The position numbers and the translations under genes are program-made. From Dyadobacter sp. UC 10 (GTDB lineage Bacteria > Bacteroidota > Bacteroidia > Cytophagales > Spirosomataceae): a stretch of 64,000 nt of DNA. Shown piece by piece: positions 8,764-17,590 of this stretch; within the stretch, counting starts at the first letter, position 1; every line of letters starts with the position of its first letter. The notes beneath the pieces were generated by a model, which saw only the letters and a list, made by a program, of their open reading frames with translations, was not told the origin of the DNA and did not search any database. The DNA is taken from positions 5,948,501 through 6,012,500 of the forward strand of contig NZ_VSRN01000001.1 of assembly GCF_008369915.1 (NCBI RefSeq). Reading direction: 5' to 3'.

Positions 8764-9774
8764 ATGCGCTTCTATTCCTTCATAATTCCCGTTTACAACC
8801 GTCCCGACGAGTTACAGGAATTATTGGAATGCCTGGCTGCTCAGACTTTGCAGCAATTTGAAGTGATTGTTGTAGAGGACGGCTCAAAAATCAAAGCGGA
8901 TCAGGTCGTTTCGAAATTTCAGGACCGGCTGGATATTAAGTACTACTTCAAAGAAAACGGCGGGCAGGGTTTCGCCAGAAATCACGGTTTCGAGCGCGCT
9001 TCGGGCGATTACTTCATACTGCTGGACTCCGACGCACTCGTCGAGCCTGATTATCTCGCAATTGTGGAAGAAAGGTTAAACAGTAGCTACGTCGACCTTT
9101 ATGGCGGTCCGGATACCGATCATCCTTCCTTCACGCCCATTCAAAAAGCGATCAGTTATTCGATGACCTCGCTGTTTACGACGGGTGGTATACGCGGGAA
9201 AAAGAATAATATGGGTGGAACTTTTCACCCCCGTAGCTTTAATATGGGCCTTTCGAGAAAGGTTTGGGAGAAAACCGGCGGTTTTCTGACCAGCAGAATG
9301 GGGGAGGATATCCTGTTCAGTATCGCGGCAATCAGGCTAGGCTTTAAATCTGCGCTGATCCCGGAGGCGTTTATTTACCACAAGCGGCGGACGAAATTCT
9401 TGCCATTTTTTCGCCAGTTGAAATTCTTTGGCCGCGCACGCATTAATATTGCCCGGTTTTATCCCGATGAACTAAAACTGGTGCACGCATTTCCGCTATT
9501 TTTCACGCTCGCGGTTTGCAGTGTGCCTGTCTGGTTTTTTGTATTTAAACCTTTTTTCTACCTCGGAACAGGCTTTTTGGCTTTTTATATACTGATTTTG
9601 TTTGGAGATGCATTGATCAAAACAAAACAGTTAAATGTGGCGTTTCTTTCTGTTGCGGCGGCCTTTGTACAGCTTTTTGGATACGGTACCGGCTTTTTAC
9701 AGGAAGGCTGGAAACGGATCTGGGAAAAAAAATCGCACCGGGAAACCGGCGCTGCGATTGAATATCCCTCCTGA
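8764..9774 (+). CDS. Family 2 glycosyltransferase with C-terminal membrane segments
   Basis: The 336-residue product has a GT-A fold at residues 1-225. The nucleotide-sugar-binding start is FIIPVYNRPDEL, followed by VVEDGS and the metal-binding DxD equivalent DSD in LLDSDALVEP. ED in GEDILFS is a candidate acceptor-side acidic motif. About 240-310 contains two or three hydrophobic stretches, so it is probably membrane-associated and works on a lipid-linked or surface glycan. It lies 17 bp after hemL and converges on a methyltransferase gene. Donor and acceptor are unknown. Confidence 0.85.
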   Translation: MRFYSFIIPVYNRPDELQELLECLAAQTLQQFEVIVVEDGSKIKADQVVSKFQDRLDIKYYFKENGGQGFARNHGFERASGDYFILLDSDALVEPDYLAIVEERLNSSYVDLYGGPDTDHPSFTPIQKAISYSMTSLFTTGGIRGKKNNMGGTFHPRSFNMGLSRKVWEKTGGFLTSRMGEDILFSIAAIRLGFKSALIPEAFIYHKRRTKFLPFFRQLKFFGRARINIARFYPDELKLVHAFPLFFTLAVCSVPVWFFVFKPFFYLGTGFLAFYILILFGDALIKTKQLNVAFLSVAAAFVQLFGYGTGFLQEGWKRIWEKKSHRETGAAIEYPS

Positions 9775-9792
9775 TTTTAATCTAAAACAGAC

Positions 9793-10566
9793 TTACTTTT
9801 GGCAGAAATAAACGATTTCTTCCTCGGGTAAAGCGTAACGTTTTACCTCGTCTTTCGTCAGTTCGTTCATTACAAAACGGTCTTCTTTTACGGTAAATCC
9901 ACCTTTTTCCAGTTCGCTTCCATAGTTTCTGCCGAAAAGCCTTAAATGGTCATTTTGGAGGAAATGCTTTTCTCTTTCTTTGGGGTCGGTGATGGTAGGG
10001 TCTTCGTAGGTAGTGGCATATTTCAAATCCTGCGGCGATTGTATCAGCGCCCAGCCGCCCGGTTTCAGCACACGGTGCAGCTCGCTCATGGCAAGGATAT
10101 AGTCGTCCACATGTTCCATGACGTGATTGCAAAACGCAACGTCGAATGTATTGTCCGGGAACGGTATTTGATGAATGTCCATCTTCACTTTTGCGAGTGG
10201 GGATTCAATATCTGCCGTGATGTAATCCAGATTTTTCATCTTTTCAAAACGGTCGATAAAGCAATACTCGGGCGCTACGTGAAGTACTTTGTGATTGGCT
10301 GTGAAAAAATTGGTTTTTTGTTTCAGATACAGTCCCATTAACCGGTGACGTTCAAGGGAAAGACAACCGGGGCATAGTGCGTTTTCGCGACTGGAAGTAT
10401 TTCGGCCATAGGGAAGAAATTTTCTGTATTTACTATCACATACAGGGCATTGCACCTTATTACCTATGTAAAATATGCTTAAAAATCGCGCAGCCCAATG
10501 GCCGACCAGTTGAAGGTACGGCCGGGGAATATATCTCAATACTAAACTAATGATGGATTTCATCAA
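9793..10566 (-). CDS. Class I SAM-dependent methyltransferase with N-terminal Cys-rich motif
   Basis: The 257-residue product begins with a short hydrophobic or amphipathic stretch. Paired cysteines follow (CPVC at about 40 and CPGC at about 67), resembling a zinc ribbon. The methyltransferase core (about 90-220) is of the Methyltransf_11 type: KVLHVAPEY, YITADIESPLAKV, FDVAFCNHVMEHV and LKPGGWALIQSP. It is convergent with the glycosyltransferase; such enzymes often modify surface glycans or lipids, but the substrate here is not visible. Confidence 0.8.
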   Translation of the reverse strand: MMKSIISLVLRYIPRPYLQLVGHWAARFLSIFYIGNKVQCPVCDSKYRKFLPYGRNTSSRENALCPGCLSLERHRLMGLYLKQKTNFFTANHKVLHVAPEYCFIDRFEKMKNLDYITADIESPLAKVKMDIHQIPFPDNTFDVAFCNHVMEHVDDYILAMSELHRVLKPGGWALIQSPQDLKYATTYEDPTITDPKEREKHFLQNDHLRLFGRNYGSELEKGGFTVKEDRFVMNELTKDEVKRYALPEEEIVYFCQK

Positions 10567-10622
10567 GTCAATTAACTAAAAATTAATAATTTTAGGATTA
10601 CAAGTTTTGAAAATATCTTGAA

Positions 10623-10997
10623 ATGATTCCTTCTATTGATCCAAAGCCACCGGGAAAGAAGCTGATAAAGCAAATGTCAACGCGAACCAAATGGATGATT
10701 CTTGCTCCGTGCGGTCTGTTGTTATTCAGCTTTGGGCTAACCGTACTCAGTCAGGCCGCACACGAGCGTCGCATTGGCGAGCCTACACAAGTGTGGGTTG
10801 TGCTGGGTTTGTACAGTCTGGCGCTTATCAACGGCGGACTGATCATGTTCGGAGAAGCACTTCGTTTCAGGATACTGCTGCACGTTCGCCGCGAAACGCG
10901 GCGGAGTATGCGCCAGCTTATTCGCAAAGTCAATACCAAATCTTCCAGTAAAACCAAATCATCCAAAAAAGCAAAAAGCCCTATCAAAGCAGATTGA
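10623..10997 (+). CDS. Small two-span membrane protein with basic C-terminal tail
   Basis: I do not recognise this 124-residue protein beyond its layout. A short polar N-terminus precedes two hydrophobic segments (about 23-43 and 56-76). The tail (about 85-124) is very Ser/Lys/Arg-rich, ending in Lys-Ser repeats, and is probably cytoplasmic. It is divergent from the methyltransferase gene. Codon use looks ordinary for the window. The ATG at 10623 follows a short AT-rich promoter gap. Confidence 0.65.
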   Translation: MIPSIDPKPPGKKLIKQMSTRTKWMILAPCGLLLFSFGLTVLSQAAHERRIGEPTQVWVVLGLYSLALINGGLIMFGEALRFRILLHVRRETRRSMRQLIRKVNTKSSSKTKSSKKAKSPIKAD

Positions 10998-11033
10998 CAG
11001 GACTAGTTGAATAACTTTTTGGAGAGGCCAATT

Positions 11034-11186
11034 TTATTTTTTGTTTGATTCAAACTGCGCCTTTATTGCCTCCACATCGACATTGCGAACCTCTGGTTTA
11101 CGTAAAAGATCTTTGATCTTGGCAGTGCGGTTATTAGCTACCGCTTTATTTCTGCGTCCTTTACGTTTCAATTCCGTAACTCCCAT
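11034..11186 (-). CDS. Small conserved basic protein, 50 residues
   Basis: On the minus strand, ATG 11186-11184 opens a 50-codon frame ending TAA at 11036-11034. It starts MGVTELKRKGRRNKAV and ends QFESNKK, with the segment NVDVEAIKAQF near the C-terminus. From memory, very similar 45-65 residue proteins beginning MGVTELKRK are widespread in Bacteroidota and unnamed. The strongly basic N-terminal half suggests RNA, ribosome or DNA contact; this is inference. It is convergent with the small membrane protein and divergent from hisS. Confidence 0.75.
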   Translation of the reverse strand: MGVTELKRKGRRNKAVANNRTAKIKDLLRKPEVRNVDVEAIKAQFESNKK

Positions 11187-11276
11187 TGTAAAATATTGTT
11201 TTGTGAAAGAGCCGCAAAATTAATCATTTTATATGAAATAATGCAGTCTATAATCACAATTATTGCATAAGCTGGC

Positions 11277-11284
11277 TAACTTTG
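11277..11284 (+). promoter_or_regulatory. Candidate -7 element of the hisS-his operon
   Basis: TAACTTTG (TAnnTTTG consensus) lies 82 bp before the hisS ATG. It also overlaps the ATG at 11282 of an N-terminally extended frame, which argues against that longer start. Confidence 0.45.
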
Positions 11285-11365
11285 CCGTTCAGCCAGCTGT
11301 GGTGGCGATTTAATTTTTACGAGCTTCGCGCTTGCCTGAGCATATTTTTTGACCCAACAATTAGA

Positions 11366-12736
11366 ATGAGTAAACCATCCCTTGCCCGCGGAACCCGTGA
11401 CTTCGGTCCCGAACAAATGGTGAAGCGGACTTTTATTTTTGACACCATCCGCCGCTCTTTCCAGCGATACGGTTTTCTCCCGCTCGAAACGCCTGCTTTT
11501 GAAAATCTCTCGGTTTTGATGGGCAAGTATGGCGATGAAGGCGACCAGCTGCTGTTCAAAATACTTAATTCGGGCGATTTCAGCGGCAAGCTTTCGGATC
11601 AGGATTGGAATGAAGGATACAAACCTTTGACAAATAAGATTTCTGAAAAAGGGCTTCGTTATGATCTGACAGTCCCTTTTGCAAGATACGTAGTCATGAA
11701 CCGCGGCACGCTGGCGATGCCCTTTAAAAGGTATCAGATCCAGCCGGTCTGGCGGGCCGATCGTCCTCAGAAAGGCAGGTACCGTGAATTTTATCAATGC
11801 GACGCCGATGTAGTAGGGACTGATTCTTTACTTTGCGAAGCTGAAATCGTCATGTTACTCCACGATATTCTGCCCGCATTAGGTATTAAGGATTTTGCTG
11901 TAAAAATTAATAACAGAAAGATACTCACCGGAATAGCAGAAATGGTGGGTGCATCCGGCATGGAGGGGCCGCTTTGTGTGGCTATCGATAAGCTGGACAA
12001 AATCGGGAAAGATAAGGTAGTCGAAGAGTTGCTCGAACGCGGTTTTTCGCAGCTGAGTGTTCAGAAACTCGAACCGATATTTGTCCTGTCCAATGAAAAG
12101 GAGCCATTTGCAGCGCTAAAAAACTGGCTTGCTGATTCTGAAATCGCATTGAAGGGTATTCAGGAACTGGAAGAAGTTTGGGCGATGGTAAAGGTGCTGG
12201 GCATTGAAAATCCGCAGATCGAATTTGATGTAACCCTCGCGCGCGGACTTTCCTACTATACCGGCGCAATATTCGAGGTGAAAGCTAAAAATGTGCAGAT
12301 CGGCAGTATTTCGGGTGGTGGCCGCTATGATAACCTGACCGGAACTTTTGGTGTTCCGGGGATCTCGGGCGTAGGCATTTCACTTGGCGTTGATCGTATT
12401 TACGATGTGATGGAAGAGCTGGGTCTCTTCCCGGAAAGTCAGCGGACGAGTACGCAGGTGATGATTTCTAATTTTGATGAAGCAGCTTTTACCTTCGGAT
12501 TGGCGATTTTACCAAAACTGAGAAGAGCAGGTATCAATGCGGAAATCTATCCGGATTCGGTGAAGTTGAAGAAGCAACTGGATTACGCTGACCGCAAGAG
12601 CATACCCTATGTAATTCTGATCGGTTCCGATGAAATGCAGTCAGGACAGCTTACTTTGAAGAATATGAAAACCGGAGAACAGCAGAAACTGCAATCCGGT
12701 GAAATCATCAATATATTAACGCAAGAAATTCAATAG
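11366..12736 (+). CDS. hisS: Histidyl-tRNA synthetase
   Basis: Class II aminoacyl-tRNA synthetase that charges tRNA-His. The 456-residue product shows motif 1 (ETPAFENLSVL), motif 2 around YQIQPVWRADRPQKGRYREF, the histidine-binding ARGLSYYTG, and SGGGRYDNL, then a C-terminal anticodon-binding domain (about 360-456). I chose ATG 11366 because homologues begin shortly before ARGTRDFGP; the upstream 28 residues have no family match. It heads the his operon, 41 bp before hisG. It is the synthetase, not the catalytically inactive HisZ paralogue, because the histidyl-adenylate motifs are intact. Confidence 0.95.
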   Translation: MSKPSLARGTRDFGPEQMVKRTFIFDTIRRSFQRYGFLPLETPAFENLSVLMGKYGDEGDQLLFKILNSGDFSGKLSDQDWNEGYKPLTNKISEKGLRYDLTVPFARYVVMNRGTLAMPFKRYQIQPVWRADRPQKGRYREFYQCDADVVGTDSLLCEAEIVMLLHDILPALGIKDFAVKINNRKILTGIAEMVGASGMEGPLCVAIDKLDKIGKDKVVEELLERGFSQLSVQKLEPIFVLSNEKEPFAALKNWLADSEIALKGIQELEEVWAMVKVLGIENPQIEFDVTLARGLSYYTGAIFEVKAKNVQIGSISGGGRYDNLTGTFGVPGISGVGISLGVDRIYDVMEELGLFPESQRTSTQVMISNFDEAAFTFGLAILPKLRRAGINAEIYPDSVKLKKQLDYADRKSIPYVILIGSDEMQSGQLTLKNMKTGEQQKLQSGEIINILTQEIQ

Positions 12737-12777
12737 CCTTTAACTACCTGTCAATAGCCCCGGCGGCTGGAAATAAA

Positions 12778-13641
12778 ATGAATGACGAAATATTAAGAAT
12801 AGCGATCCAGAAATCGGGAAGATTAAGTGAAGATTCTTTAAAACTGATCAAAGAATGCGGTATCCGTTTCGATAACGGTGCAGGCAAACTTAAAACCGAT
12901 GCGACTAATTTTCCTGCGGAAATCCTGTTTTTGCGGGATGACGATATTCCGGGTTACGTGGAAGACGGTGTGGCTCACCTCGGTATTGTGGGCGGAAATG
13001 TTTCCGAAGAATCTGACAAAAATGTAGATACCGTGCACAAGCTGGGTTTCTCCAAATGCAGATTGTCTATCGGGGTATTGCGTGAACACCAATATGATGG
13101 GGTTCAGGATCTGGAAGGTAAAAGCATTGCGACCACTTACCCGCGGTTGCTAGGCAAATATCTGGACGCCAACGGCGTGAAGGCACAAATTCATGAAATC
13201 AGCGGTTCTGTTGAAATCGCGCCTAGCATCGGTTTGGCCGATGCGGTTTGTGACATTGTCAGCTCTGGCAGCACACTTCTGAGTAATGGTTTGAAAGAAG
13301 TGGAAACGATTTTCCGCTCTGAAGCCGTGATGATCGCGAGCAAGCAGCTTTCTGCGACGCAGCAAGGGTTGCTGGATCAGCTTTTGTTCCGCATTAAATC
13401 GGTTCAGGAAGCGAAAAACAACAAATACATTCTACTGAACTGCCCGACCGACAAGGTGGAGCAAATTTCAAAATTTCTGCCAGGAATGCGTTCTCCGACT
13501 ATTTTACCTCTCGCAACCGAGGGCTGGTGCTCCCTGCATTCGGTGATCAATGAGAACGAGTTTTGGGAAAATATCGAAAAAATCCGCCAAGCAGGCGCAG
13601 AGGGTATTCTGGTAATACCTATCGAAAAAATGATCCAATAA
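12778..13641 (+). CDS. hisG: ATP phosphoribosyltransferase, long form
   Basis: First step of histidine synthesis: joins ATP and PRPP to give phosphoribosyl-ATP. The 287-residue length marks the long, self-sufficient HisG, with catalytic domains at about 1-210 and a C-terminal ACT-like regulatory domain (about 212-287) for histidine feedback. Visible are RIAIQKSGRLSEDS at the start, the PRPP-binding region IVSSGSTLLSNGL, and the C-terminal PTILPLATEGWCSLHSV. Long HisG needs no HisZ subunit, so the upstream hisS is not its partner. Confidence 0.96.
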   Translation: MNDEILRIAIQKSGRLSEDSLKLIKECGIRFDNGAGKLKTDATNFPAEILFLRDDDIPGYVEDGVAHLGIVGGNVSEESDKNVDTVHKLGFSKCRLSIGVLREHQYDGVQDLEGKSIATTYPRLLGKYLDANGVKAQIHEISGSVEIAPSIGLADAVCDIVSSGSTLLSNGLKEVETIFRSEAVMIASKQLSATQQGLLDQLLFRIKSVQEAKNNKYILLNCPTDKVEQISKFLPGMRSPTILPLATEGWCSLHSVINENEFWENIEKIRQAGAEGILVIPIEKMIQ

Positions 13642-13678
13642 TGTCCGGCATTTCAATCCGGACTCTAGTCCTGAACAT

Positions 13679-14947
13679 ATGAATATTATTCCATTTCCAG
13701 ACCGGGATCAATGGGATTTCCTGCTGACCCGCCCGGTTCAGGAAACAAAGGATATTGAAACGAAAGTAACGCCCATTCTTGAAAAGGTTAAGAATGAAGG
13801 AGACAAAGCGTTGCGAGAGCTGGCTTTGAAATTCGACAGGATCGAGCTGGGCGAGATCGAATTTTCGAATGAAGCCGTTTCAAGCGCGGGCGACAAGCTG
13901 GACGAGGAACTGAAAGCCGCAATCCGGCAGGCTTATACGAATATTTATAAATTCCACGAAGGCCAGCTGCAAGCTCCGCAACGGATAGAAACGATGCCCG
14001 GCGTTACCTGCTGGCGCAAAAGCGTAGGGATTGAGAAGGTTGGAATCTACATTCCAGGTGGCTCTGCGCCCTTGTTTAGTACCGTTCTCATGCTGGGAAT
14101 TCCTGCTCAGATCGCAGGATGTAAGGAGATTGTTCTGTGTACACCATCAGACCACCCTGCGATTTTATATGCAGCGAACCTGGTAGGGGTTACGAGGGCA
14201 TTCAGGGTAGGAGGGGCGCAGGCTATCGCGGCGCTGGCCTACGGTACCGAAACCATTCCCAAGGTCTACAAGATCTTCGGCCCCGGAAATCAATATGTAA
14301 CTGCCGCTAAAATGCTCGTAAGCAGCGAAGGAATTGCGATCGACATGCCGGCGGGTCCCTCGGAAGTGGCGGTTTATGCGGATGATACTGCTATTCCTGC
14401 ATTCGTCGCGGCCGATCTTCTTTCACAGGCCGAGCACGGCCCGGATAGTCAGGTACTCCTGGTTTCGACGAGTAAACAACTGCTGTCTGCGGTTAATCTG
14501 GCACTTCCGTCACAACTTGAAGACCTCCCCAGAAAACACCTGGCGGCTCAGGCAATCGCAAACAGCAAAGCAATTTTAGTAGAGTCAGAAGCAGACGCGA
14601 TAGACCTTTTGAATCAATACGCCGCTGAGCATTTGATTTTAAGTGTAGAAAACGCGGGGGCTGTTTCAGATAAAATAGTCAATGCCGGATCTATATTTTT
14701 AGGAAATTATACCCCCGAGTCCTGCGGAGATTATGCATCTGGTACTAACCATACCTTGCCCACCAACGGCTATGCGAGGGCATATAGTGGCGTTTCGGTG
14801 GATAGTTTTGTGAAGAAAATCACGGTCCAGCACATCAGTGAGGAGGGGATACGTAATCTTGGTCCAATAGTTGAGGCAATGGCAGAAGCCGAATCACTGG
14901 AAGCGCACCGGAAGGCCGTGAGTCTGAGGTTAAAAAGCCTTGAATAA
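13679..14947 (+). CDS. hisD: Histidinol dehydrogenase
   Basis: Zinc- and NAD-dependent enzyme that oxidises L-histidinol to histidine, the last two steps of the pathway. The 422-residue length is typical. It shows VGIYIPGGSAPLFSTVLM, the IFGPGNQYVTAAK signature, the zinc-site segment LLSQAEHGPDSQ, the Glu-His pair in AEHLIL, and SCGDYASGTNHTLPT. It follows hisG by 37 bp, with a small GTCCGG/CCGGAC inverted repeat (13643-13663) in the gap. Normally hisC would follow directly; here a toxin-antitoxin pair comes first. Confidence 0.96.
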   Translation: MNIIPFPDRDQWDFLLTRPVQETKDIETKVTPILEKVKNEGDKALRELALKFDRIELGEIEFSNEAVSSAGDKLDEELKAAIRQAYTNIYKFHEGQLQAPQRIETMPGVTCWRKSVGIEKVGIYIPGGSAPLFSTVLMLGIPAQIAGCKEIVLCTPSDHPAILYAANLVGVTRAFRVGGAQAIAALAYGTETIPKVYKIFGPGNQYVTAAKMLVSSEGIAIDMPAGPSEVAVYADDTAIPAFVAADLLSQAEHGPDSQVLLVSTSKQLLSAVNLALPSQLEDLPRKHLAAQAIANSKAILVESEADAIDLLNQYAAEHLILSVENAGAVSDKIVNAGSIFLGNYTPESCGDYASGTNHTLPTNGYARAYSGVSVDSFVKKITVQHISEEGIRNLGPIVEAMAEAESLEAHRKAVSLRLKSLE

Positions 14948-14957
14948 ATTTTGAATA

Positions 14958-14994
14958 CTGGAAAAATGTCGTAAATTTAGGGACATTTTTCCAG
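14958..14994 (+). promoter_or_regulatory. 13-bp inverted repeat upstream of the antitoxin, candidate operator
   Basis: CTGGAAAAATGTC (14958-14970) and GACATTTTTCCAG (14982-14994) are perfect complements around an 11-nt spacer that contains the palindrome TAAATTTA, close to a -7 element. It ends 8 bp before the antitoxin ATG and has no following T-run. It therefore looks like an autoregulatory operator over an internal promoter rather than a terminator. Confidence 0.6.
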
Positions 14995-15002
14995 CTACAT
15001 AG

Positions 15003-15437
15003 ATGCCTATGACAGTCCGTATGGTTAATGATCGTTTGGGAGGCTATGGAGTTCTCAAACATCGCATCAACAATGATTTTGATATTGCATTTCTCGCAGC
15101 GAACGGCGTTCCGAAGGCCTCGATACAGCATCTTGCCAACTCTATCAGTATGGATGTAAAAGAAATCATTGAACTGTTGCCAGTCACTGCGCGTAACCTA
15201 CAACGTTACGATGAAGCCGATTTGCTCAGCAATGTGGTTTCTGACCACCTGATTGCACTGGCGGATCTGTTTTCTGTGGGCGTAACTGTTTTGACCAAGG
15301 ATTATTTTCAAAGCTGGCTCACAAGTCCGGTACCTTCGCTCGGCAATGAGCGTCCGATCCATTTTCTGAAAACGCACGCAGGCATCGAGCTGATCAAAAC
15401 CGAGCTTGGCCGTATTGAGCATGGTATTTTTGCCTGA
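15003..15437 (+). CDS. Xre/MbcA/ParS-type (DUF2384) antitoxin
   Basis: The 144-residue product has the usual antitoxin layout for RES toxins. The N-terminal region (about 20-85) is an Xre-like DNA-binding helical domain. The C-terminal MbcA/ParS toxin-binding domain (about 88-144) contains FQSWLTSPVPSLGNERPIHFL and ELGRIEHGIFA; the first of these is cut short here to its core, typical of DUF2384. Its stop overlaps the start of the RES gene (TGATG), so the two are translationally coupled. A strong inverted repeat just upstream suggests self-repression. The pair sits between hisD and hisC. Confidence 0.88.
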   Translation: MPMTVRMVNDRLGGYGVLKHRINNDFDIAFLAANGVPKASIQHLANSISMDVKEIIELLPVTARNLQRYDEADLLSNVVSDHLIALADLFSVGVTVLTKDYFQSWLTSPVPSLGNERPIHFLKTHAGIELIKTELGRIEHGIFA

Positions 15438-15898
15438 TGGAGTTATTCAGGATCTCGCGCGTCGCATACCAGGATGATCTGACTGGAATAGGGGCTTTCC
15501 GGCACGGCGGGAGATGGAATTCGCCGGGTCACCATATGTTATACACGGCTTCTCACCGGTCGCTTGCAATGCTGGAAGTGCTGGTACATTTGAATAAGTC
15601 AATACCGCCGCCGGACTATGTCATCGTAGTTTTATATATCCCGGATGCAATGGCCACTGTCAATGTGCCTTATATGGTGCCAGACTGGGAATTTGAGCAG
15701 CACTGGAGCAGGGATACCGGTGATCAGTGGATTACAAAAAAGACATCCTTGCTGTGCCGCGTTCCGTCGATTGTCGTGCAGTCAGAATATAATTTTCTGA
15801 TTAACCCGGCGCATGAGAACGCAGGCGCAATCAAAGTAGTGGACAAAGAACCTTTTGAATTTGATACCAGACTTTTTACATCTTTTGTAAAGAAATAA
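15437..15898 (+). CDS. RES-domain toxin (NAD+-consuming family)
   Basis: The 153-residue product is a compact RES-domain protein. Characterised members such as MbcT degrade NAD+ and so halt growth. Family residues appear as Arg26 in HGGRWNSPG, Tyr36, Glu47 in LAMLEVLVHL, and Ser111 in RVPSIVV. All candidate catalytic positions are present, so the toxin looks active. It begins one base before the antitoxin stop is complete (TGATG), and hisC follows 25 bp downstream on the same strand. Transcription from a toxin-antitoxin promoter could therefore run into hisC. Confidence 0.88.
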   Translation: MELFRISRVAYQDDLTGIGAFRHGGRWNSPGHHMLYTASHRSLAMLEVLVHLNKSIPPPDYVIVVLYIPDAMATVNVPYMVPDWEFEQHWSRDTGDQWITKKTSLLCRVPSIVVQSEYNFLINPAHENAGAIKVVDKEPFEFDTRLFTSFVKK

Positions 15899-15923
15899 AG
15901 CAGCAGTACACTGAACGATTGGA

Positions 15924-16997
15924 ATGAGCAATACATTTGACCTGAAAAAAATATTACGGCCGCATATTCTGACGCTGGCTCCTTATTCATCAGCAAGGGA
16001 CGAATATACCGGTCACGTTGGTGTATTCCTCGATGCTAACGAAAATCCTTACGGCTCGGTTACCGAGGCTGATTATAACCGCTACCCGGATCCTCATCAG
16101 GTCGATATCAAACAAAAAATCACTTCGATCAAGCACGTTTCACCGGACAGGACTTTTCTCGGAAATGGTAGCGACGAGCCGATCGACCTGCTCACCCGCG
16201 CTATCTGTGTGCCGGGGCGCGACCACGTGATCATTATGCCGCCGACCTACGGAATGTACGAAGTGAGCGCTTCCATTCACGACGTGCACATTGACAGAGT
16301 TTCTCTCACGACTGACTATCAAATCGACGTGGACGCGGTCTTGAATGCCGTTCAAAACGATACCAAGATCATCTGGATATGCTCGCCCAATAATCCGACA
16401 GGGAATAATGTTCAGGACAGCGCAATTGAGACCATTCTTTCCGGCTTCAATGGCCTGGTTGTTGTGGACGAAGCATATATCGATTTTACAGACAAGCCTT
16501 CCTGGGTAAGTCGCCTTGATGAGTTTCCAAATCTGGTCGTGCTTCAAACTTTTTCGAAAGCCTGGGGACTCGCCGGCTTGAGAGCAGGTATGTGCTTTGC
16601 CTCCGCCGAGCTGGTACGGGTTTTAAATAAAATAAAACCACCCTACAATATCAGTTTGCCGGCGCAACAGGCACTCCTGGCGGGATTAGAGCATGTTTCA
16701 GCGAAAGACAAGATGGTTTCGGACATTCTTACAGAGCGGAAATCTCTGCAAGATGCGTTGCTGGAATTATCGATTGTTGTGAAAATTCACCCGTCAGACG
16801 CCAATTTTTTACTGGTGCAATTCGAAGATGCAAAGGCGGTTATGGATTATCTGATCAGCGAAACCATTATCGTTAGGGACAGGTCCAGGGTTCACTTATG
16901 CGAAGGCTGCCTTAGAATTACAGTAGGCACCAATAAAGAAAACGAAGTTTTGATCGAATCTTTAAAGAAATACCAACAGAAAAACGTTACAGTATAA
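15924..16997 (+). CDS. hisC: Histidinol-phosphate aminotransferase
   Basis: PLP-dependent class I/II aminotransferase that makes histidinol phosphate from imidazole acetol-phosphate and glutamate. The 357-residue product is full length. It shows DANENPYGS at the N-terminus, GNGSDEPIDLL, SPNNPTGN, VVDEAYIDF, and PLP-binding Lys212 in TFSKAWGLAGLRAG. ATG 15924 lies 25 bp after the RES toxin stop, so it probably belongs to the hisS-G-D operon, which the toxin pair interrupts. No hisB follows; the next gene is unrelated. Confidence 0.95.
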   Translation: MSNTFDLKKILRPHILTLAPYSSARDEYTGHVGVFLDANENPYGSVTEADYNRYPDPHQVDIKQKITSIKHVSPDRTFLGNGSDEPIDLLTRAICVPGRDHVIIMPPTYGMYEVSASIHDVHIDRVSLTTDYQIDVDAVLNAVQNDTKIIWICSPNNPTGNNVQDSAIETILSGFNGLVVVDEAYIDFTDKPSWVSRLDEFPNLVVLQTFSKAWGLAGLRAGMCFASAELVRVLNKIKPPYNISLPAQQALLAGLEHVSAKDKMVSDILTERKSLQDALLELSIVVKIHPSDANFLLVQFEDAKAVMDYLISETIIVRDRSRVHLCEGCLRITVGTNKENEVLIESLKKYQQKNVTV

Positions 16998-17042
16998 CAA
17001 AACAGCATATTCAGCACATCAACTCCCCGATCCATTTAAATT

Positions 17043-17564
17043 ATGAAGAAATTAGCCTTAACGTTTATCTGCACGCTTTGTTTTGGAATAGCACAGGCCC
17101 AATATGATAACTGGGCAGTAGGTTTTAAGCTCGGTGAGCCTACCGGCATTAATATCCGGAAATACTTTAACAACATACATGCCCTGGACGTGACCATCGG
17201 GACCTATGGCGGGATCTTGTCAAAAGACCGGAAATACAGGGGCGATGAGGGGATCTACAAGAATACCGGCGTATCCCTGCAGGTACATTACTTGTGGCAT
17301 ACACCGCTTTTCAATTCCGAGGCCGTTCATGTCTATTATGGATTGGGCGGGCAGCTCAACAGCCGCAGGTCTTATCCCAAAAGGCTGAATGGAAACCATG
17401 AAAAGGACATCTCTCTTGGCGGTTCGGCGCTCGCAGGATTCGAATACTATATCCCGGATAACCGCATTTCGGTATTTCTGGAAGGCGGGACCTACCTGGA
17501 ACTGATACCAAGACCATTTTATCTGAGTCCAAATATTTCCGCGGGTATTCGTTTTAATTTGTAA
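17043..17564 (+). CDS. Exported small beta-barrel-like outer-membrane protein
   Basis: The 173-residue product has a clear signal peptide (1-19, ending GIAQA). The mature part alternates short aromatic or hydrophobic strands with Gly turns and ends in a strand with terminal aromatic and hydrophobic residues (AGIRFNL), the pattern of an eight-stranded outer-membrane barrel. Examples are WAVGFKLGEPTGINIRKYF and VYYGLGGQLNS. I assign no specific function. It is 45 bp after hisC and is followed by a rho-independent terminator, so it may be the last gene of that transcript. Confidence 0.7.
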   Translation: MKKLALTFICTLCFGIAQAQYDNWAVGFKLGEPTGINIRKYFNNIHALDVTIGTYGGILSKDRKYRGDEGIYKNTGVSLQVHYLWHTPLFNSEAVHVYYGLGGQLNSRRSYPKRLNGNHEKDISLGGSALAGFEYYIPDNRISVFLEGGTYLELIPRPFYLSPNISAGIRFNL

Positions 17565-17590
17565 TATTCCACAACATACCGGATCAATTG

